This document shows, one piece after another, positions 42,610-51,645 of a DNA stretch of 64,000 nt. Below the pieces are notes generated by a model that saw only the letters and a program-made list of their open reading frames with translations, was not told where the DNA came from and ran no database searches. Source of the DNA: DALYJJ01 sp031969915 (GTDB lineage: Bacteria; Acidobacteriota; Terriglobia; Bryobacterales; Bryobacteraceae); the NCBI GenBank assembly GCA_031969915.1, contig DALYJJ010000005.1, forward strand, positions 15,089 through 79,088, given 5' to 3'. Numbering within the stretch: position 1 is the stretch's first letter; each line of letters begins with the position of its first letter. A program made the position numbers and the translations under genes.

Positions 42610-43728
42610 ATGTTGAATCGAATTTCCAGACGGTCGATACTCGCCGCCCCATGGCTGAACTACGCAGCGACGACGGGTGGCCGCTGGAGCGCCAAGAAGG
42701 CGAAGCAGTGGTACGCCCGCCTGCCCTGGCTGGTTGGGGCCAACTACACCCCGGCCTCGGCGATCAATCAACTCGAGATGTGGCAGCGGGAATCTTTCGA
42801 TCTTGCGCGGATCGAGACGGAACTCGGCTGGGCCTCGGGATTGGGGATGAACACGATGCGGGTGTTCCTCCACAATCTGTTGTGGGAAAACGATCGGGCT
42901 GCGTTCGTTGAGCGGATCGACCGGTTCCTGGGCGTTTGCGCGACGCACCGGATCCGCCCGATGTTCGTTGTATACGACTCGGTTTGGCACCCACAGCCGA
43001 AGTGGGGAACTCAGCGCGCGCCCACGCCGGGAGTGCACAACTCCTATTGGGTGCAGAGCCCTGGGGCGGAGATTCTGGCGAGCGACAGCCTGTGGGGGGC
43101 GCAAGAGGACTACGTCCGCGGCATCATCGGGCGCTTCCGCGACGACAGCCGGATCCTGGCATGGGACCTCTGGAACGAGCCGGACAACGACAACGCCAAC
43201 AGCTACAAGACGATCGAACTTGTAGGGAAAGGCGAAGTGGTGGCGCGGCGCCTGACCGACGTTTTCCGTTGGGCGAGGGCGGCGAAGCCGGAGCAGCCGC
43301 TGACCGTGGGCCTGTGGCTGAACTCAGACTGGTCGAAGCTCGAGAAACTGAATCCCGTCGAACGGATCTCGCTCGAGAACTCCGACATCTTGAGCTTCCA
43401 CAACTACAACGACGCGGCGGAGTTCGAGAAGCGCGCGATATGGCTGAAGCGCTTCGGACGGCCCGTGCTCTGCACGGAGTACATGGCGCGAGGCAACAAG
43501 AGCACCTTCGAAGTGATCCTCCCCGTGGCAAAGAAGCACCGCGTGGCGGCGATGAATTGGGGGCTGGTGCAAGGGAAGACGCAAACGCATCTACCCTGGG
43601 ACTCCTGGAAGCAACCCTATGTGGACCGCGAGCCGGCGGTGTGGTTCCACGAAGTGTTTCGCGCGGACGGCACATTGTATCGCCCGGAAGAGGGCGAACT
43701 CATCCGGCGGATGACGGGAGCGAAGTGA
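42610..43728 (+). CDS. Glycoside hydrolase, GH5-like (clan A) with Tat-like signal
   Basis: A 372-residue TIM-barrel hydrolase. An N-terminal NRISRRSILAAPWL resembles a twin-arginine signal. The barrel begins WLVGANYTPASAINQLEMW and includes the acid/base Glu190 (DLWNEPD) and the likely nucleophile Glu290 (LCTEYMA), the arrangement of clan GH-A enzymes; similar proteins are labelled 1,4-beta-xylanase or cellulase. Last gene of the cassette operon, 7 nt after the FAD oxidoreductase. A role in trimming plant or bacterial polysaccharide is inferred; the exact linkage is unknown. The right-hand copy of the 35-bp repeat begins 36 nt after its stop. Confidence 0.85.
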   Translation: MLNRISRRSILAAPWLNYAATTGGRWSAKKAKQWYARLPWLVGANYTPASAINQLEMWQRESFDLARIETELGWASGLGMNTMRVFLHNLLWENDRAAFVERIDRFLGVCATHRIRPMFVVYDSVWHPQPKWGTQRAPTPGVHNSYWVQSPGAEILASDSLWGAQEDYVRGIIGRFRDDSRILAWDLWNEPDNDNANSYKTIELVGKGEVVARRLTDVFRWARAAKPEQPLTVGLWLNSDWSKLEKLNPVERISLENSDILSFHNYNDAAEFEKRAIWLKRFGRPVLCTEYMARGNKSTFEVILPVAKKHRVAAMNWGLVQGKTQTHLPWDSWKQPYVDREPAVWFHEVFRADGTLYRPEEGELIRRMTGAK

Positions 43729-43764
43729 GGAGCGGCTGGCGCTAGCGCGACGTGGAGGTCTCTG

Positions 43765-43799
43765 CGCTGGCATACTTGATCCGTTGATGCCGCCGCTCC
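43765..43799 (+). repeat. 35-bp exact direct repeat, right copy
   Basis: Identical to 33832-33866. Here it is intergenic, between the GH5-like gene and the GH10 xylanase, and lacks the rest of the PepSY gene it derives from. It marks the right end of the candidate insertion. Confidence 0.9.
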
Positions 43800-43827
43800 C
43801 AAGGCCTTTGATACGATAAAGTCCGAA

Positions 43828-46152
43828 ATGACCGGAGCGAAATCGATCGCCCTTTCGGTGTGGATCGCGGCAGCGGCGGCGGCTCAGCCCGTCTCGCTGC
43901 TTCCCGACGACGTGATCGGGGCCTTCCAGCAGAGCGGCCCGTCGCTGCAGGTGAGCGTGGTGGACGTGCAAGGCCAGTCCTTCACGCGCGCCTGGCGCCT
44001 CCGGACACCGGACGCCAACGCCAACCGCAACGCATGGGACATCCGGATCATCGCCGACGGCGTTCGCGACGTCGCGCAGGACGACACCCTCGTCGCCACC
44101 TTCTGGGCCCGCACCATCGAGTCCCCGCCCAACGGCCAGGCGTTCTCCCGCTTCGTCTTTGAGCAGAACGGTTTCCCGTACACCAAGTCCGCGGAACACA
44201 CCTTCATTCCATCCGCGGACTGGCGGCGCTACCAGTTCGCCTTCTCCTCCAGGGAGAAGTACGGCCCGCGAGGCTATAGCATGCACTTCTGGGTGACCTT
44301 CGGTCCCCAGACCATTGAGATCGGGGGCCTCACCGTCATGAACCACGGCCGCACCCCGATTCGCGACCTCGGTCTGGACGTCTGGCCCTACGAAGGTGCC
44401 GCGGCCGATGCCCCCTGGCGCGCCGCGGCGGCCGAGCGCATCGAGCGCATCCGCAAGGGCGACATCGTCGTCCAGGTGCGCGACGAGAACGGCCGCGCGC
44501 TGCCCGGCGCCACCGTGCGCGCGCGCATGAAGAGGCACGCGTTCCCCTGGGGCAGCGCCATCGACGGCGGTTTCCTCCTGAGCGATTCGAAGTACCAGGA
44601 GATGACCGTCCGCCTCTTCAATCACGCGGTGCTTGAGAACGATCTGAAATGGCCGCAGTGGGAGGGCAACCGCCAGCGTGCGTTGAATGCCGTGCGATGG
44701 CTCAGCCAGCGTGGCATCACGGTCCGCGGGCACAACCTGGTGTGGCCGGGGAGCCAGTACCTGCCGCGCGACGTGCAGTCCATGCTCGCCGCGAATCCGC
44801 CGGACGCCGCCGCCCTGCGCCGTCGCGTGACCGATCACATCAACGAAATCCTCGCCGCCACCAAAGGCCAGCTCATCGACTGGGACGTCATCAATGAGGC
44901 GGTGGCGAACAAGGACATTCAACGCATCTTGGGTAATGAGGTAATGGCCGAGTGGTTCCGCCTCGCGCGAGCGGGCGATCCAGGCGCCAGGTTGTACATC
45001 AACGACTACAACATCCTGGCCGCGGGCGGCACGGATGCGCGCCAGCAGGATGCCTACTTCGAAGTCATTCGTTATCTCGATTCGCTGGGCGCTCCCGTGG
45101 ACGGCATCGGTATGCAGGGTCACTTCGGCGGGCAGCTCTCGGCGCCCCAGCGGATGCTCGACATCCTCGACCGTTTCGGTGCCCTGGGCAAGGAAATCAA
45201 GGTCACCGAGTTCGACCACGATACGTCCGACGAAGAGTTGCAGGCCCAGTTCACACGCGACTTTCTCACCGTCTGCTTCAGCCATCCCGCGGTGAAGGGC
45301 TTCCTCATGTGGGGTTTTTGGGAGGGCCGCCACTGGCTGCCCCGCGGCGCGATGTACCGTCGCGACTGGAGTCCCAAGCCGGCGGCGGCGGTGTGGGACG
45401 ACATGATCTACAAGCAGTGGTGGACCGATGCAGGCGGCGCCACGGACGCTCAGGGCGCCTTCCGCACGCGCGGCTTCCTGGGCGACTATGAGATTGAAGT
45501 CACGGCGGGCGGGCGCACCATCACGCTGCCCCTGGCGGTCCTCAGCGCCACCGCGCCAAACACGATTACCGTCCCCGTGAACGCGCCGGCCATCACCGCG
45601 GTGGTGAACACCGCGAACTTCCGGCAGGGCCCCATCTCGCCGCGGCAACTCATCACCATCTGGGCGCTGAACCTCACCGATGCCCCCGGAACCAAGGTCT
45701 TCTTCGACGACCGCGAAGTGCCCGCCTATTTTCCCCTCGCGGACCGTGTTACGGCGGTGACGCCGGATACGCTGTCCGCCTCGCCGCGCGTGGTGATCGA
45801 ACACCAGGGACGCCGGAGCGAACCGGTGACTCTCTCCACCGCGGCTGCGGCGCCCGGCGTCTTCACGCTCAACCAGGCGGGCAGCGGCACCGTGGTCAGC
45901 CAGCCCCCAGGCCCTTATCGCCGGGGGAACTCGCTTGCCTTCTGGTTCACCGGCGACGCGCGTGACACCAGCCTCGCCGTCACCGTGGGCGGCCGCGCGT
46001 GCGCGTTGGAGTTCCGCGGCGAGATCTTTCCGGGCGTCACGCAGGTGAACATCCGCATTCCCGATGACGCGCCGCTCGGCGCCGAGGTCCCCCTGGAAGT
46101 GCGAGTCGCGGGCGCCGTCAGCCAGCCGGGCATCTCCATCGCGATCCAGTAA
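43828..46152 (+). CDS. GH10 endo-1,4-beta-xylanase with C-terminal TIGR03437 domain
   Basis: A 774-residue secreted xylanase. After a signal peptide (ALSVWIAAAAAAQP) residues 25-190 form a CBM-like jelly roll, then a GH10 barrel (about 205-535) with FPWGSAID, the acid/base Glu357 (WDVINEAV) and the nucleophile Glu461 (KVTEFDHD). Residues 585-774 match the TIGR03437 'Soli_cterm' pattern (VVNTANFRQGPISPRQLITI, HQGRRSEPVTL, AAAAPGVFTLNQ, VNIRIPDDAPLG), an Ig-like module found on many Solibacter secreted proteins. It cleaves xylan backbones outside the cell. It directly follows the 35-bp repeat and uses C-ending codons, unlike the cassette before it. A TTTGATACGATAAAGT stretch just upstream may be its promoter. 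Confidence 0.95.
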   Translation: MTGAKSIALSVWIAAAAAAQPVSLLPDDVIGAFQQSGPSLQVSVVDVQGQSFTRAWRLRTPDANANRNAWDIRIIADGVRDVAQDDTLVATFWARTIESPPNGQAFSRFVFEQNGFPYTKSAEHTFIPSADWRRYQFAFSSREKYGPRGYSMHFWVTFGPQTIEIGGLTVMNHGRTPIRDLGLDVWPYEGAAADAPWRAAAAERIERIRKGDIVVQVRDENGRALPGATVRARMKRHAFPWGSAIDGGFLLSDSKYQEMTVRLFNHAVLENDLKWPQWEGNRQRALNAVRWLSQRGITVRGHNLVWPGSQYLPRDVQSMLAANPPDAAALRRRVTDHINEILAATKGQLIDWDVINEAVANKDIQRILGNEVMAEWFRLARAGDPGARLYINDYNILAAGGTDARQQDAYFEVIRYLDSLGAPVDGIGMQGHFGGQLSAPQRMLDILDRFGALGKEIKVTEFDHDTSDEELQAQFTRDFLTVCFSHPAVKGFLMWGFWEGRHWLPRGAMYRRDWSPKPAAAVWDDMIYKQWWTDAGGATDAQGAFRTRGFLGDYEIEVTAGGRTITLPLAVLSATAPNTITVPVNAPAITAVVNTANFRQGPISPRQLITIWALNLTDAPGTKVFFDDREVPAYFPLADRVTAVTPDTLSASPRVVIEHQGRRSEPVTLSTAAAAPGVFTLNQAGSGTVVSQPPGPYRRGNSLAFWFTGDARDTSLAVTVGGRACALEFRGEIFPGVTQVNIRIPDDAPLGAEVPLEVRVAGAVSQPGISIAIQ

Positions 46153-46160
46153 CCGGTTCT

Positions 46161-47852
46161 TCAGCGGAACTCGATCGCCACCAGTTCCCCGTTTTCGTTG
46201 TAATCCACCGTCACGGCGGTGTCGTTCTGCGGGCCGCAGGGAAGCTCCCGGGGCGGCGCCGCGCCCCCGCCGCCCAAACGCACTCGCGCCGGCTCGCGCG
46301 CGGTCAGCAGCAGCTTCGCCCCGTCGCGCACCGTGAGGTGGAAGCGCAGCCCTTCGGAGGTGCACTCCACCAGCGTCAGCGCACCCTCGGCGCGCCGTTC
46401 CCCGCGGGCCGGCTCCCAACTTTCCGGCGTCACGATGCGCGGCGCCCGCCGCGGACCGCGCTTCTCCGGCGGCTGCCCGGACAGCGCCAGGGCGGCCTCG
46501 GCGAGCTTCCTCTGGTCTGGGTCGCGCGCCGTGTCGCGTGCCAGGGCCGCCGCCCGCAAGGCGTCTTCCCTCCGCCCCGCTTCGCGGTAACTCAAGGCCA
46601 GCGCGTGCCAGAAATACGACTGCCTGGGCAGCACCCGCGCCGCGCGCTCCAGGTGCACCAGCGCTTCCTCGTGCCGCCCCTCGTCCGCATAGCTCACGCC
46701 CAGAAGGAAACGCGCCTCCGGATGGTCCGCGTTGGCCGCCACCACGCGCTCCAGGCCCTTGCGGATCTCGGCGCGACCCGCCCGGTTCTCGCGAAGCAGC
46801 ATCGTGTACTCGAACTGCACCCCGGCATCGTTCGGAGACTCCTCGGCCGCCTGCCGCAGCAACTGCAAAGCCGCTGCGCCCTCACCCTGGCGGAGCGCCC
46901 ACATGCCGCGCACGAAGGCCCAGTTCACGCCGGGCGCACGCTCCCGCGCCAGTTCTTCCAACAGTGCCACGCTCTCGCGATCGCGGCCCAGCAATAGATG
47001 CAGCTCGGCGATCATCCATCCCGCTGCTCCGCGCGGCATGGTTTCTGCCGGACGCTCGGCCACCGCGGCCGGCGCCTCGACGGCGAAACTCAGCACCTCG
47101 GGCGTCGTCGCCAGCCGCACCCGCAACTCCCGAAGAGCGCCCTCCAGGTCCTGTCCGAACGCGCCCCGAAACGCCGCCCCCTGCGCGATGCCCCCTTCCA
47201 GCTCTTGCCAGAACTCGTCGAACCGCTCGCGCCACGGCGCGGAGAGTTTTAGCATCCGTACCAGCGCCCAGCTCTGCGCGTAGTAAAGGCCGATGTTCTC
47301 CGGCTCGCTCCCGCGCTCCCATCGCATCAGGCGGTCCGCGCTCAGCCAGCGCTCCGTGTTGAGCTTCTGGAGGTGCGTTTCGATCGCGCCGCCGACGTAG
47401 CCCGTCGTTCCCGTGCGCCGGTAGGTGGAGTAGAACTCAGCCAGTCCCTCCTCCAGCCACGTGGGAATCCGCGACGAAGAGTGCTGCAGCAAGGCGTGCG
47501 CGTACTCGTGACGCAATGAGCGGGCCAACTCCCGCGATTGCGCGTGGCTCACGATGAAGTCCCGCTCCGGTCCGGACTGATAAAAGGCCGCCGCCGAGGT
47601 GGCGGGACGGACACGCGCGTACTCGCCTTCGGTGCCAAACACCACCACGCGTACCGGCAGAGGCCGCGTCCATTGCCGCGGAAACGCTGCGCGCATTTCC
47701 TCCAGGCCTTCCAGGACGCGGCGCGCCGTCTTCTCGCCTGCGTTCGTGCATACTTCGAAGCGCGGCGTCCCCACGCGTACCCAATCGGCCATCGCCCCTG
47801 CCGCAAGTGCGGGGAACAGTGCCAGCATCATCCATGGGCCGCGCCCGTTCAC
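46161..47852 (-). CDS. Peptidase-MA-like metalloprotein with TPR repeats
   Basis: A 563-residue exported protein. GTG at 47852 is chosen as start because AAGGAG lies 9 nt upstream and the N-terminus becomes a signal peptide (MMLALFPALAAGAMA). The first domain has a zinc motif HEYAH (115-119) followed by WLEEGLAEF at 132-140, the gluzincin pattern of peptidase MA/DUF1570-type proteins. Residues 280-440 form TPR helices (EEALVHLERAARVLPRQSYF) and the C-terminus is a small beta domain. Substrate unknown. Only 8 nt separate its stop from the convergent xylanase stop; divergent from the GAF-ANTAR gene. Confidence 0.8.
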   Translation of the reverse strand: MNGRGPWMMLALFPALAAGAMADWVRVGTPRFEVCTNAGEKTARRVLEGLEEMRAAFPRQWTRPLPVRVVVFGTEGEYARVRPATSAAAFYQSGPERDFIVSHAQSRELARSLRHEYAHALLQHSSSRIPTWLEEGLAEFYSTYRRTGTTGYVGGAIETHLQKLNTERWLSADRLMRWERGSEPENIGLYYAQSWALVRMLKLSAPWRERFDEFWQELEGGIAQGAAFRGAFGQDLEGALRELRVRLATTPEVLSFAVEAPAAVAERPAETMPRGAAGWMIAELHLLLGRDRESVALLEELARERAPGVNWAFVRGMWALRQGEGAAALQLLRQAAEESPNDAGVQFEYTMLLRENRAGRAEIRKGLERVVAANADHPEARFLLGVSYADEGRHEEALVHLERAARVLPRQSYFWHALALSYREAGRREDALRAAALARDTARDPDQRKLAEAALALSGQPPEKRGPRRAPRIVTPESWEPARGERRAEGALTLVECTSEGLRFHLTVRDGAKLLLTAREPARVRLGGGGAAPPRELPCGPQNDTAVTVDYNENGELVAIEFR

Positions 47853-47955
47853 ATCCTTATTCTCCTTCAAATTCCTTGGATTTCCGTCCTGCAATACGAA
47901 CGTCACGATGGGTTCGATAGAAACTTTCGATTGGACCCTGTAGGCTCCCGCCCGA

Positions 47956-47961
47956 TACGCT
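47956..47961 (+). promoter_or_regulatory. -10-like TACGCT, 5 nt before the GAF-ANTAR start
   Basis: TACGCT ends 5 nt before the ATG at 47967, in line with the short-spacing pattern of other genes in the window. Confidence 0.35.
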
Positions 47962-47966
47962 CAGGC

Positions 47967-48743
47967 ATGGCAGCGACGTTAACTACCATGGAGCCAGCAT
48001 CCTCATATCAGGTCTCTTTATTGCATCGTGTGAGCGGAATTGTCAGTTCCGAGCTGTCGTTGGACGAGATGCTCGGAGAGGTCGTCGGCCTTACCGTACA
48101 GGTCACCGAGTGCGACGCGTGCCTGGTCTATCTCATTGAGCACGACACGCACGAGATCGTCTTGCGCGCCTCCCAGGTGCCGCACGCGGCTGAGCTGGGC
48201 ACTTTGCGCATGAAGATGGGCGAGGGCGTCACCGGTTGGGTCGCCGAACATAAGTCGGTGGTCGCGCTTGCCTCCAACGCTTCGGCCGATCATCGCTTCA
48301 AACGCTTCCCCGGCCTGGTCGAAGATACCTACCAGGCGTTTCTGTCGGTTCCCCTGGTGAGCGGCGGCGAGATCATCGGTGTCATCAATTGTCATCATCG
48401 CGAACCGCACGTTCACACGCCGGAGGTGATCAGCCTGCTCACCTTCATCGGAGAGCAGATGGGCGGGGCGGTGGCGAAGTCGGAGTTGGCGCAGGAGAAC
48501 GCGCGGCTGCTCGAAGAGACGCTCGAAATGAAGCGGCAGCTCGAGACGCGCAAACTGGTCGAACGCGCCAAGGGCATTCTCCAATACAAGTACAACCTCA
48601 CCGAGGAAGAAGCGTACCTGCGGCTGCGGAACGAAAGCCGCCGGCTGCGGCGCCCGATGCGCGACCTGGCGGAGGCGATCATTCTCGCCGAAGACCTGAG
48701 CCGGAAATCGGATAGCCGCGATCGCGAAAGCGATGGCGATTAG
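47967..48743 (+). CDS. GAF-ANTAR domain transcription antitermination regulator
   Basis: A 258-residue soluble regulator. Residues 15-175 form a GAF domain (SELSLDEMLGEVVGLTVQVT, LRMKMGEGVTGWVAEHKSVV, FLSVPLVSGGEIIGVIN); a coiled-coil linker (ENARLLEETLEMKRQLETRK) leads into an ANTAR domain (about 190-245: VERAKGILQYKYNLTEEEAY, then RNESRRLRRPMRDLAEAII). ANTAR domains bind paired hexanucleotide-loop hairpins in RNA and prevent termination, under control of the sensor domain. The ligand of the GAF domain is unknown. The target RNA is not evident among adjacent genes. Confidence 0.9.
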   Translation: MAATLTTMEPASSYQVSLLHRVSGIVSSELSLDEMLGEVVGLTVQVTECDACLVYLIEHDTHEIVLRASQVPHAAELGTLRMKMGEGVTGWVAEHKSVVALASNASADHRFKRFPGLVEDTYQAFLSVPLVSGGEIIGVINCHHREPHVHTPEVISLLTFIGEQMGGAVAKSELAQENARLLEETLEMKRQLETRKLVERAKGILQYKYNLTEEEAYLRLRNESRRLRRPMRDLAEAIILAEDLSRKSDSRDRESDGD

Positions 48744-48855
48744 CGCCCGCCGCTCACCGCCTTCACACTCTCGAAACCGCGCAGGCATGCACCCCGGCGC
48801 AAGTGTCTTCGGAGATAGCTCGACCGCAAGGTGACTGCCGCGCCATAATCTACCA

Positions 48856-50061
48856 ATGGCCCCGGCATTCACGGAAGCGGCTGCGGCGCGGCGCGGGCTG
48901 GCAGGCTTCCTGCTCGCCGGGTTGCTCGTGTCGTTCCTGGGTGCGGTGCTGCCCGTGTGGGGGCATCACCTGCGGGAGTCGTTCGATCAGGTTGCGCACT
49001 ACTTCCTCGCCCTGAACGCAGGCGTCTGGGCGGGGTTGCGGCTGGCGCGGCCGCTGATTGTCCGCAAGGGGCTCGCTTTCGCACTGCCGCTGGCCGGAGT
49101 CCTCGGCTTCGCGGGCCTGGCTTGGCTGTCGGCCGTGCCCCCGGCGGCAACGCACTGGTGGCGGCTCGGCGGGCTGGTGCTCGTCGGCCTCGGTTCGGGG
49201 CTGCTGAACACCGGGCTCTTCCACGTCATCCAGCGCGCTTACGAACACGCTCCCGCCGCCACGGTCAACCTGGCGGGTACTTTCTTCGGAGTGGGGTGCC
49301 TGGCGACGTCGGTGCTGGTGGCGGGCACCTACTACGTGTACACGGTGGGCAGCATTCTCTTCTTCCTCGCGCTGATTCCTGCGTTCTTTGCGATCTCTTA
49401 CGCCAAGTTCCGCTTCCCGGCGGAGCCGTTTGCCCAGACGCTCAGCCTGCGCGCCGCGCTGGCGGACTTCAAGAAGCCCGCCGCCGTGCTCTTCGCGCTG
49501 CTCCTGTTCTTCCAGTTCGGCAATGAGTGGGCTATCGCCGGCTGGCTGCCCTTGTTCCTGGTGCAGCGTTTGGGGATCAGCCCGTCCGTGTCGCTCTGGC
49601 TGCTGGCGCTCTACTGGACCGCGCTGCTCGTGGGCCGTCTGACCGCGCAGGCGATTCTGCCCCGCGTGAGCCATGGGAAGTTCCTCCTCGCCAGCGTGCT
49701 GAGCGCGTGGTTCGGCTGCACAGTGCTCGGATTAACGAACAACGTGTTCGGCGCGACGGTGGGCATCCTGTTTACCGGCGGCGGCTTCGCCTCCGTCTAT
49801 CCGCTCGTGGTGGAACGGATCGGACACCGGTTTCCCTACTATCATCCGGGGCTTTACAACGGGATCTTCTCCCTCGCGCTCACGGGCGGCCTGCTCGCGC
49901 CCGCCACCTTGGGCTGGTTCGCGGAACGGTGGGGAGTGGGCGTGGTGATGTTCCTTCCGTTCCTCGGCACGGGTATGGTGGTCCTCCTGCTCGCCGCGCT
50001 CTGGGTGGAAGCCAAACTCTCGGCGCTGGCCGCGGGGAAGCCCTCCGGTCCGGCGTTATGA
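48856..50061 (+). CDS. MFS transporter (sugar permease-like)
   Basis: A 401-residue membrane protein with about 12 predicted TM helices in two halves separated by a charged loop near 185-200. The arrangement (FLLAGLLVSFLGAVLPVWGH at the start, GNEWAIAGWLPLFLV at the start of the second half) is typical of the FucP/GlcP-like branch of the major facilitator superfamily. Substrate is likely a sugar, given the DUF1080 hydrolase 7 nt downstream on the same strand. No signal for drug-efflux subfamilies was recognised. Confidence 0.83.
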   Translation: MAPAFTEAAAARRGLAGFLLAGLLVSFLGAVLPVWGHHLRESFDQVAHYFLALNAGVWAGLRLARPLIVRKGLAFALPLAGVLGFAGLAWLSAVPPAATHWWRLGGLVLVGLGSGLLNTGLFHVIQRAYEHAPAATVNLAGTFFGVGCLATSVLVAGTYYVYTVGSILFFLALIPAFFAISYAKFRFPAEPFAQTLSLRAALADFKKPAAVLFALLLFFQFGNEWAIAGWLPLFLVQRLGISPSVSLWLLALYWTALLVGRLTAQAILPRVSHGKFLLASVLSAWFGCTVLGLTNNVFGATVGILFTGGGFASVYPLVVERIGHRFPYYHPGLYNGIFSLALTGGLLAPATLGWFAERWGVGVVMFLPFLGTGMVVLLLAALWVEAKLSALAAGKPSGPAL

Positions 50062-50068
50062 TAATCGC

Positions 50069-50704
50069 ATGCTGCTTCGTTTCCTGCTCATCGCTGCCGC
50101 CGCGTGTTCGCTGCTCGCCCAAAGGCCGCCACGTCCCGCGCCTCCGGGAGAAGACTGGGTTTCGCTCTTCAACGGGAAGGACCTGGCGGGCTGGGTGAAA
50201 GTCGGCAATGAAACGTGGGAGGTCTCCGAGGGCACCATCCACGGGCGCGCGATCACCAAGGAATACGGGTACCTGCAGACCGAGAAAAGCTACAAGGACT
50301 TCCATCTCGCGGTGCGCTTCCGGTGCGAAGGCGACGGGAATTCGGGGGTCTTCTTTCACGTCGGATTCAAGCCCGGTACGGCCGACGTCAGTCAGGGATT
50401 GCAGGTTGAAGTGGACTGCTCGATGAACAAACACACGGGCGGCATCTACGGCGACGGTCGCGGGTGGGTGGTTTGGCCGGCGCCCGAAAACGAAGCGATC
50501 GTGCGGCAGCGGGATTGGAACGACCTGGTGGTGAAGGTGGAAGGCAACCGCTACGTTTCCCGGCTGAACGGCGTCGTGATGGTCGACTTCACAGACCCCA
50601 ATCCGAAGTCGTTTGACGGGCCCGTGGCGCTGCAACTGCACTCCGGCGGCGAAGGCAACATGCGCTTCAAAGACATCTACATCCGCGACCTGTCGCGGCG
50701 ATGA
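50069..50704 (+). CDS. DUF1080 (3-keto-disaccharide hydrolase) domain protein
   Basis: A 211-residue exported protein: signal peptide MLLRFLLIAAAACSLLA, then the DUF1080 beta-jelly roll with its opening WVSLFNGKDLAGWVKVGN, the central YKDFHLAVRFRCEGDGNSGV and GGIYGDGRGWV. Members act on 3-keto-glycosides or bind sugars. A TATGAT box ends 6 nt before the ATG, inside the MFS gene's end. The stop overlaps the next start (ATGA). Together with the MFS permease it fits uptake of oxidised disaccharides. Confidence 0.9.
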   Translation: MLLRFLLIAAAACSLLAQRPPRPAPPGEDWVSLFNGKDLAGWVKVGNETWEVSEGTIHGRAITKEYGYLQTEKSYKDFHLAVRFRCEGDGNSGVFFHVGFKPGTADVSQGLQVEVDCSMNKHTGGIYGDGRGWVVWPAPENEAIVRQRDWNDLVVKVEGNRYVSRLNGVVMVDFTDPNPKSFDGPVALQLHSGGEGNMRFKDIYIRDLSRR

Positions 50705-51645
50705 GCGGCCGGCTCTTCTACTGCGACCATTACGCGATCCCTCTGCCGGAAGGCCACAAGTTCCCCATGCGGAAGTACCGCCTGGTTCGGGACCTGCTGG
50801 CCGCCGATGGCCACTACTCCTTCGAGTGCGCGCCGCTGGCGGATACGGAGGTGGTGTCGCTCGCGCATGACGCGGCCTATGTGAAGGCGTTCGTCGACGG
50901 TACGCTGCCCCCGGCGGTGCTGCGGCGGATCGGCTTTCCCTGGTCGGAAGGGCTGGTCCGGCGCACGCTCGCCTCCGTGGGCGGAACGCTGGGCGCTACG
51001 CGCGACGCCTTGGAAACCGGCTACGGTGGAAACCTGGCCGGCGGCACGCATCACGCCTTCCGGGACGAAGGGTCGGGGTTCTGTGTGTTCAACGATATCG
51101 CGGTGGCCATTGAGAGCCTGCGGCGGGACGGACGCGTCCGCCGCGCGGCGGTCGTCGACCTGGACGTGCACCAGGGCGACGGCACGGCCTTGATCTTCGA
51201 GCATGAGCCCGACGTGCTGACGCTCTCCCTACACGGGCGGAACAACTTTCCGTTTCGCAAGCAGCGGAGCAAGATCGACGTGGACCTGCCCGACGCGACC
51301 GGCGACGAGGAGTATCTGCGGGCGCTCCACCAGGTGTTGCCGGCGGTCTTCGCGTTCCGCCCGGAGATCGTCTATTACCAATCCGGTGTGGATGCGCTCG
51401 CGACCGACACGCTCGGGCGGCTGTCCCTGACGGCGGCAGGAATGGAGGCGCGCGACCGGATGGTGATGACCGCGGTTCGGGCGGCCGGCGTGCCGCTTGT
51501 GATCACCCTGGGAGGCGGTTACTCGCGCCCGATCGAGCGGACCGCGGAGGCGCACGCCACCACCTTCCGGGTTGCCAGCCAGGTGCTCCAGCAGGCTACA
51601 ATCAGGGTACGTTCCTCTGGAGAAAAAACACCATGCGTAAACTGA
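50701..51645 (+). CDS. Histone-deacetylase-family deacetylase (AcuC/HdaH-like)
   Basis: A 314-residue zinc deacetylase. Conserved active-site blocks: GGTHHAF (two His of the charge relay), DLDVHQGDGTA (zinc Asp and His), YYQSGVDALATD (third zinc ligand) and TLGGGYS before the C-terminus. Bacterial members remove acetyl groups from small molecules or lysines, for example acetoin-pathway proteins or polyamines; nothing here fixes the substrate. Start ATG overlaps the DUF1080 stop. The last 13 nt overlap the next small gene, so three genes are linked by overlaps. Confidence 0.92.
   Translation: MSGRLFYCDHYAIPLPEGHKFPMRKYRLVRDLLAADGHYSFECAPLADTEVVSLAHDAAYVKAFVDGTLPPAVLRRIGFPWSEGLVRRTLASVGGTLGATRDALETGYGGNLAGGTHHAFRDEGSGFCVFNDIAVAIESLRRDGRVRRAAVVDLDVHQGDGTALIFEHEPDVLTLSLHGRNNFPFRKQRSKIDVDLPDATGDEEYLRALHQVLPAVFAFRPEIVYYQSGVDALATDTLGRLSLTAAGMEARDRMVMTAVRAAGVPLVITLGGGYSRPIERTAEAHATTFRVASQVLQQATIRVRSSGEKTPCVN

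Noticed and set aside
33867..43764. Integrase or transposase inside the 9.9 kb cassette
   Set aside because: All sizeable frames there are accounted for by catabolic and regulatory genes; none resembles a recombinase.
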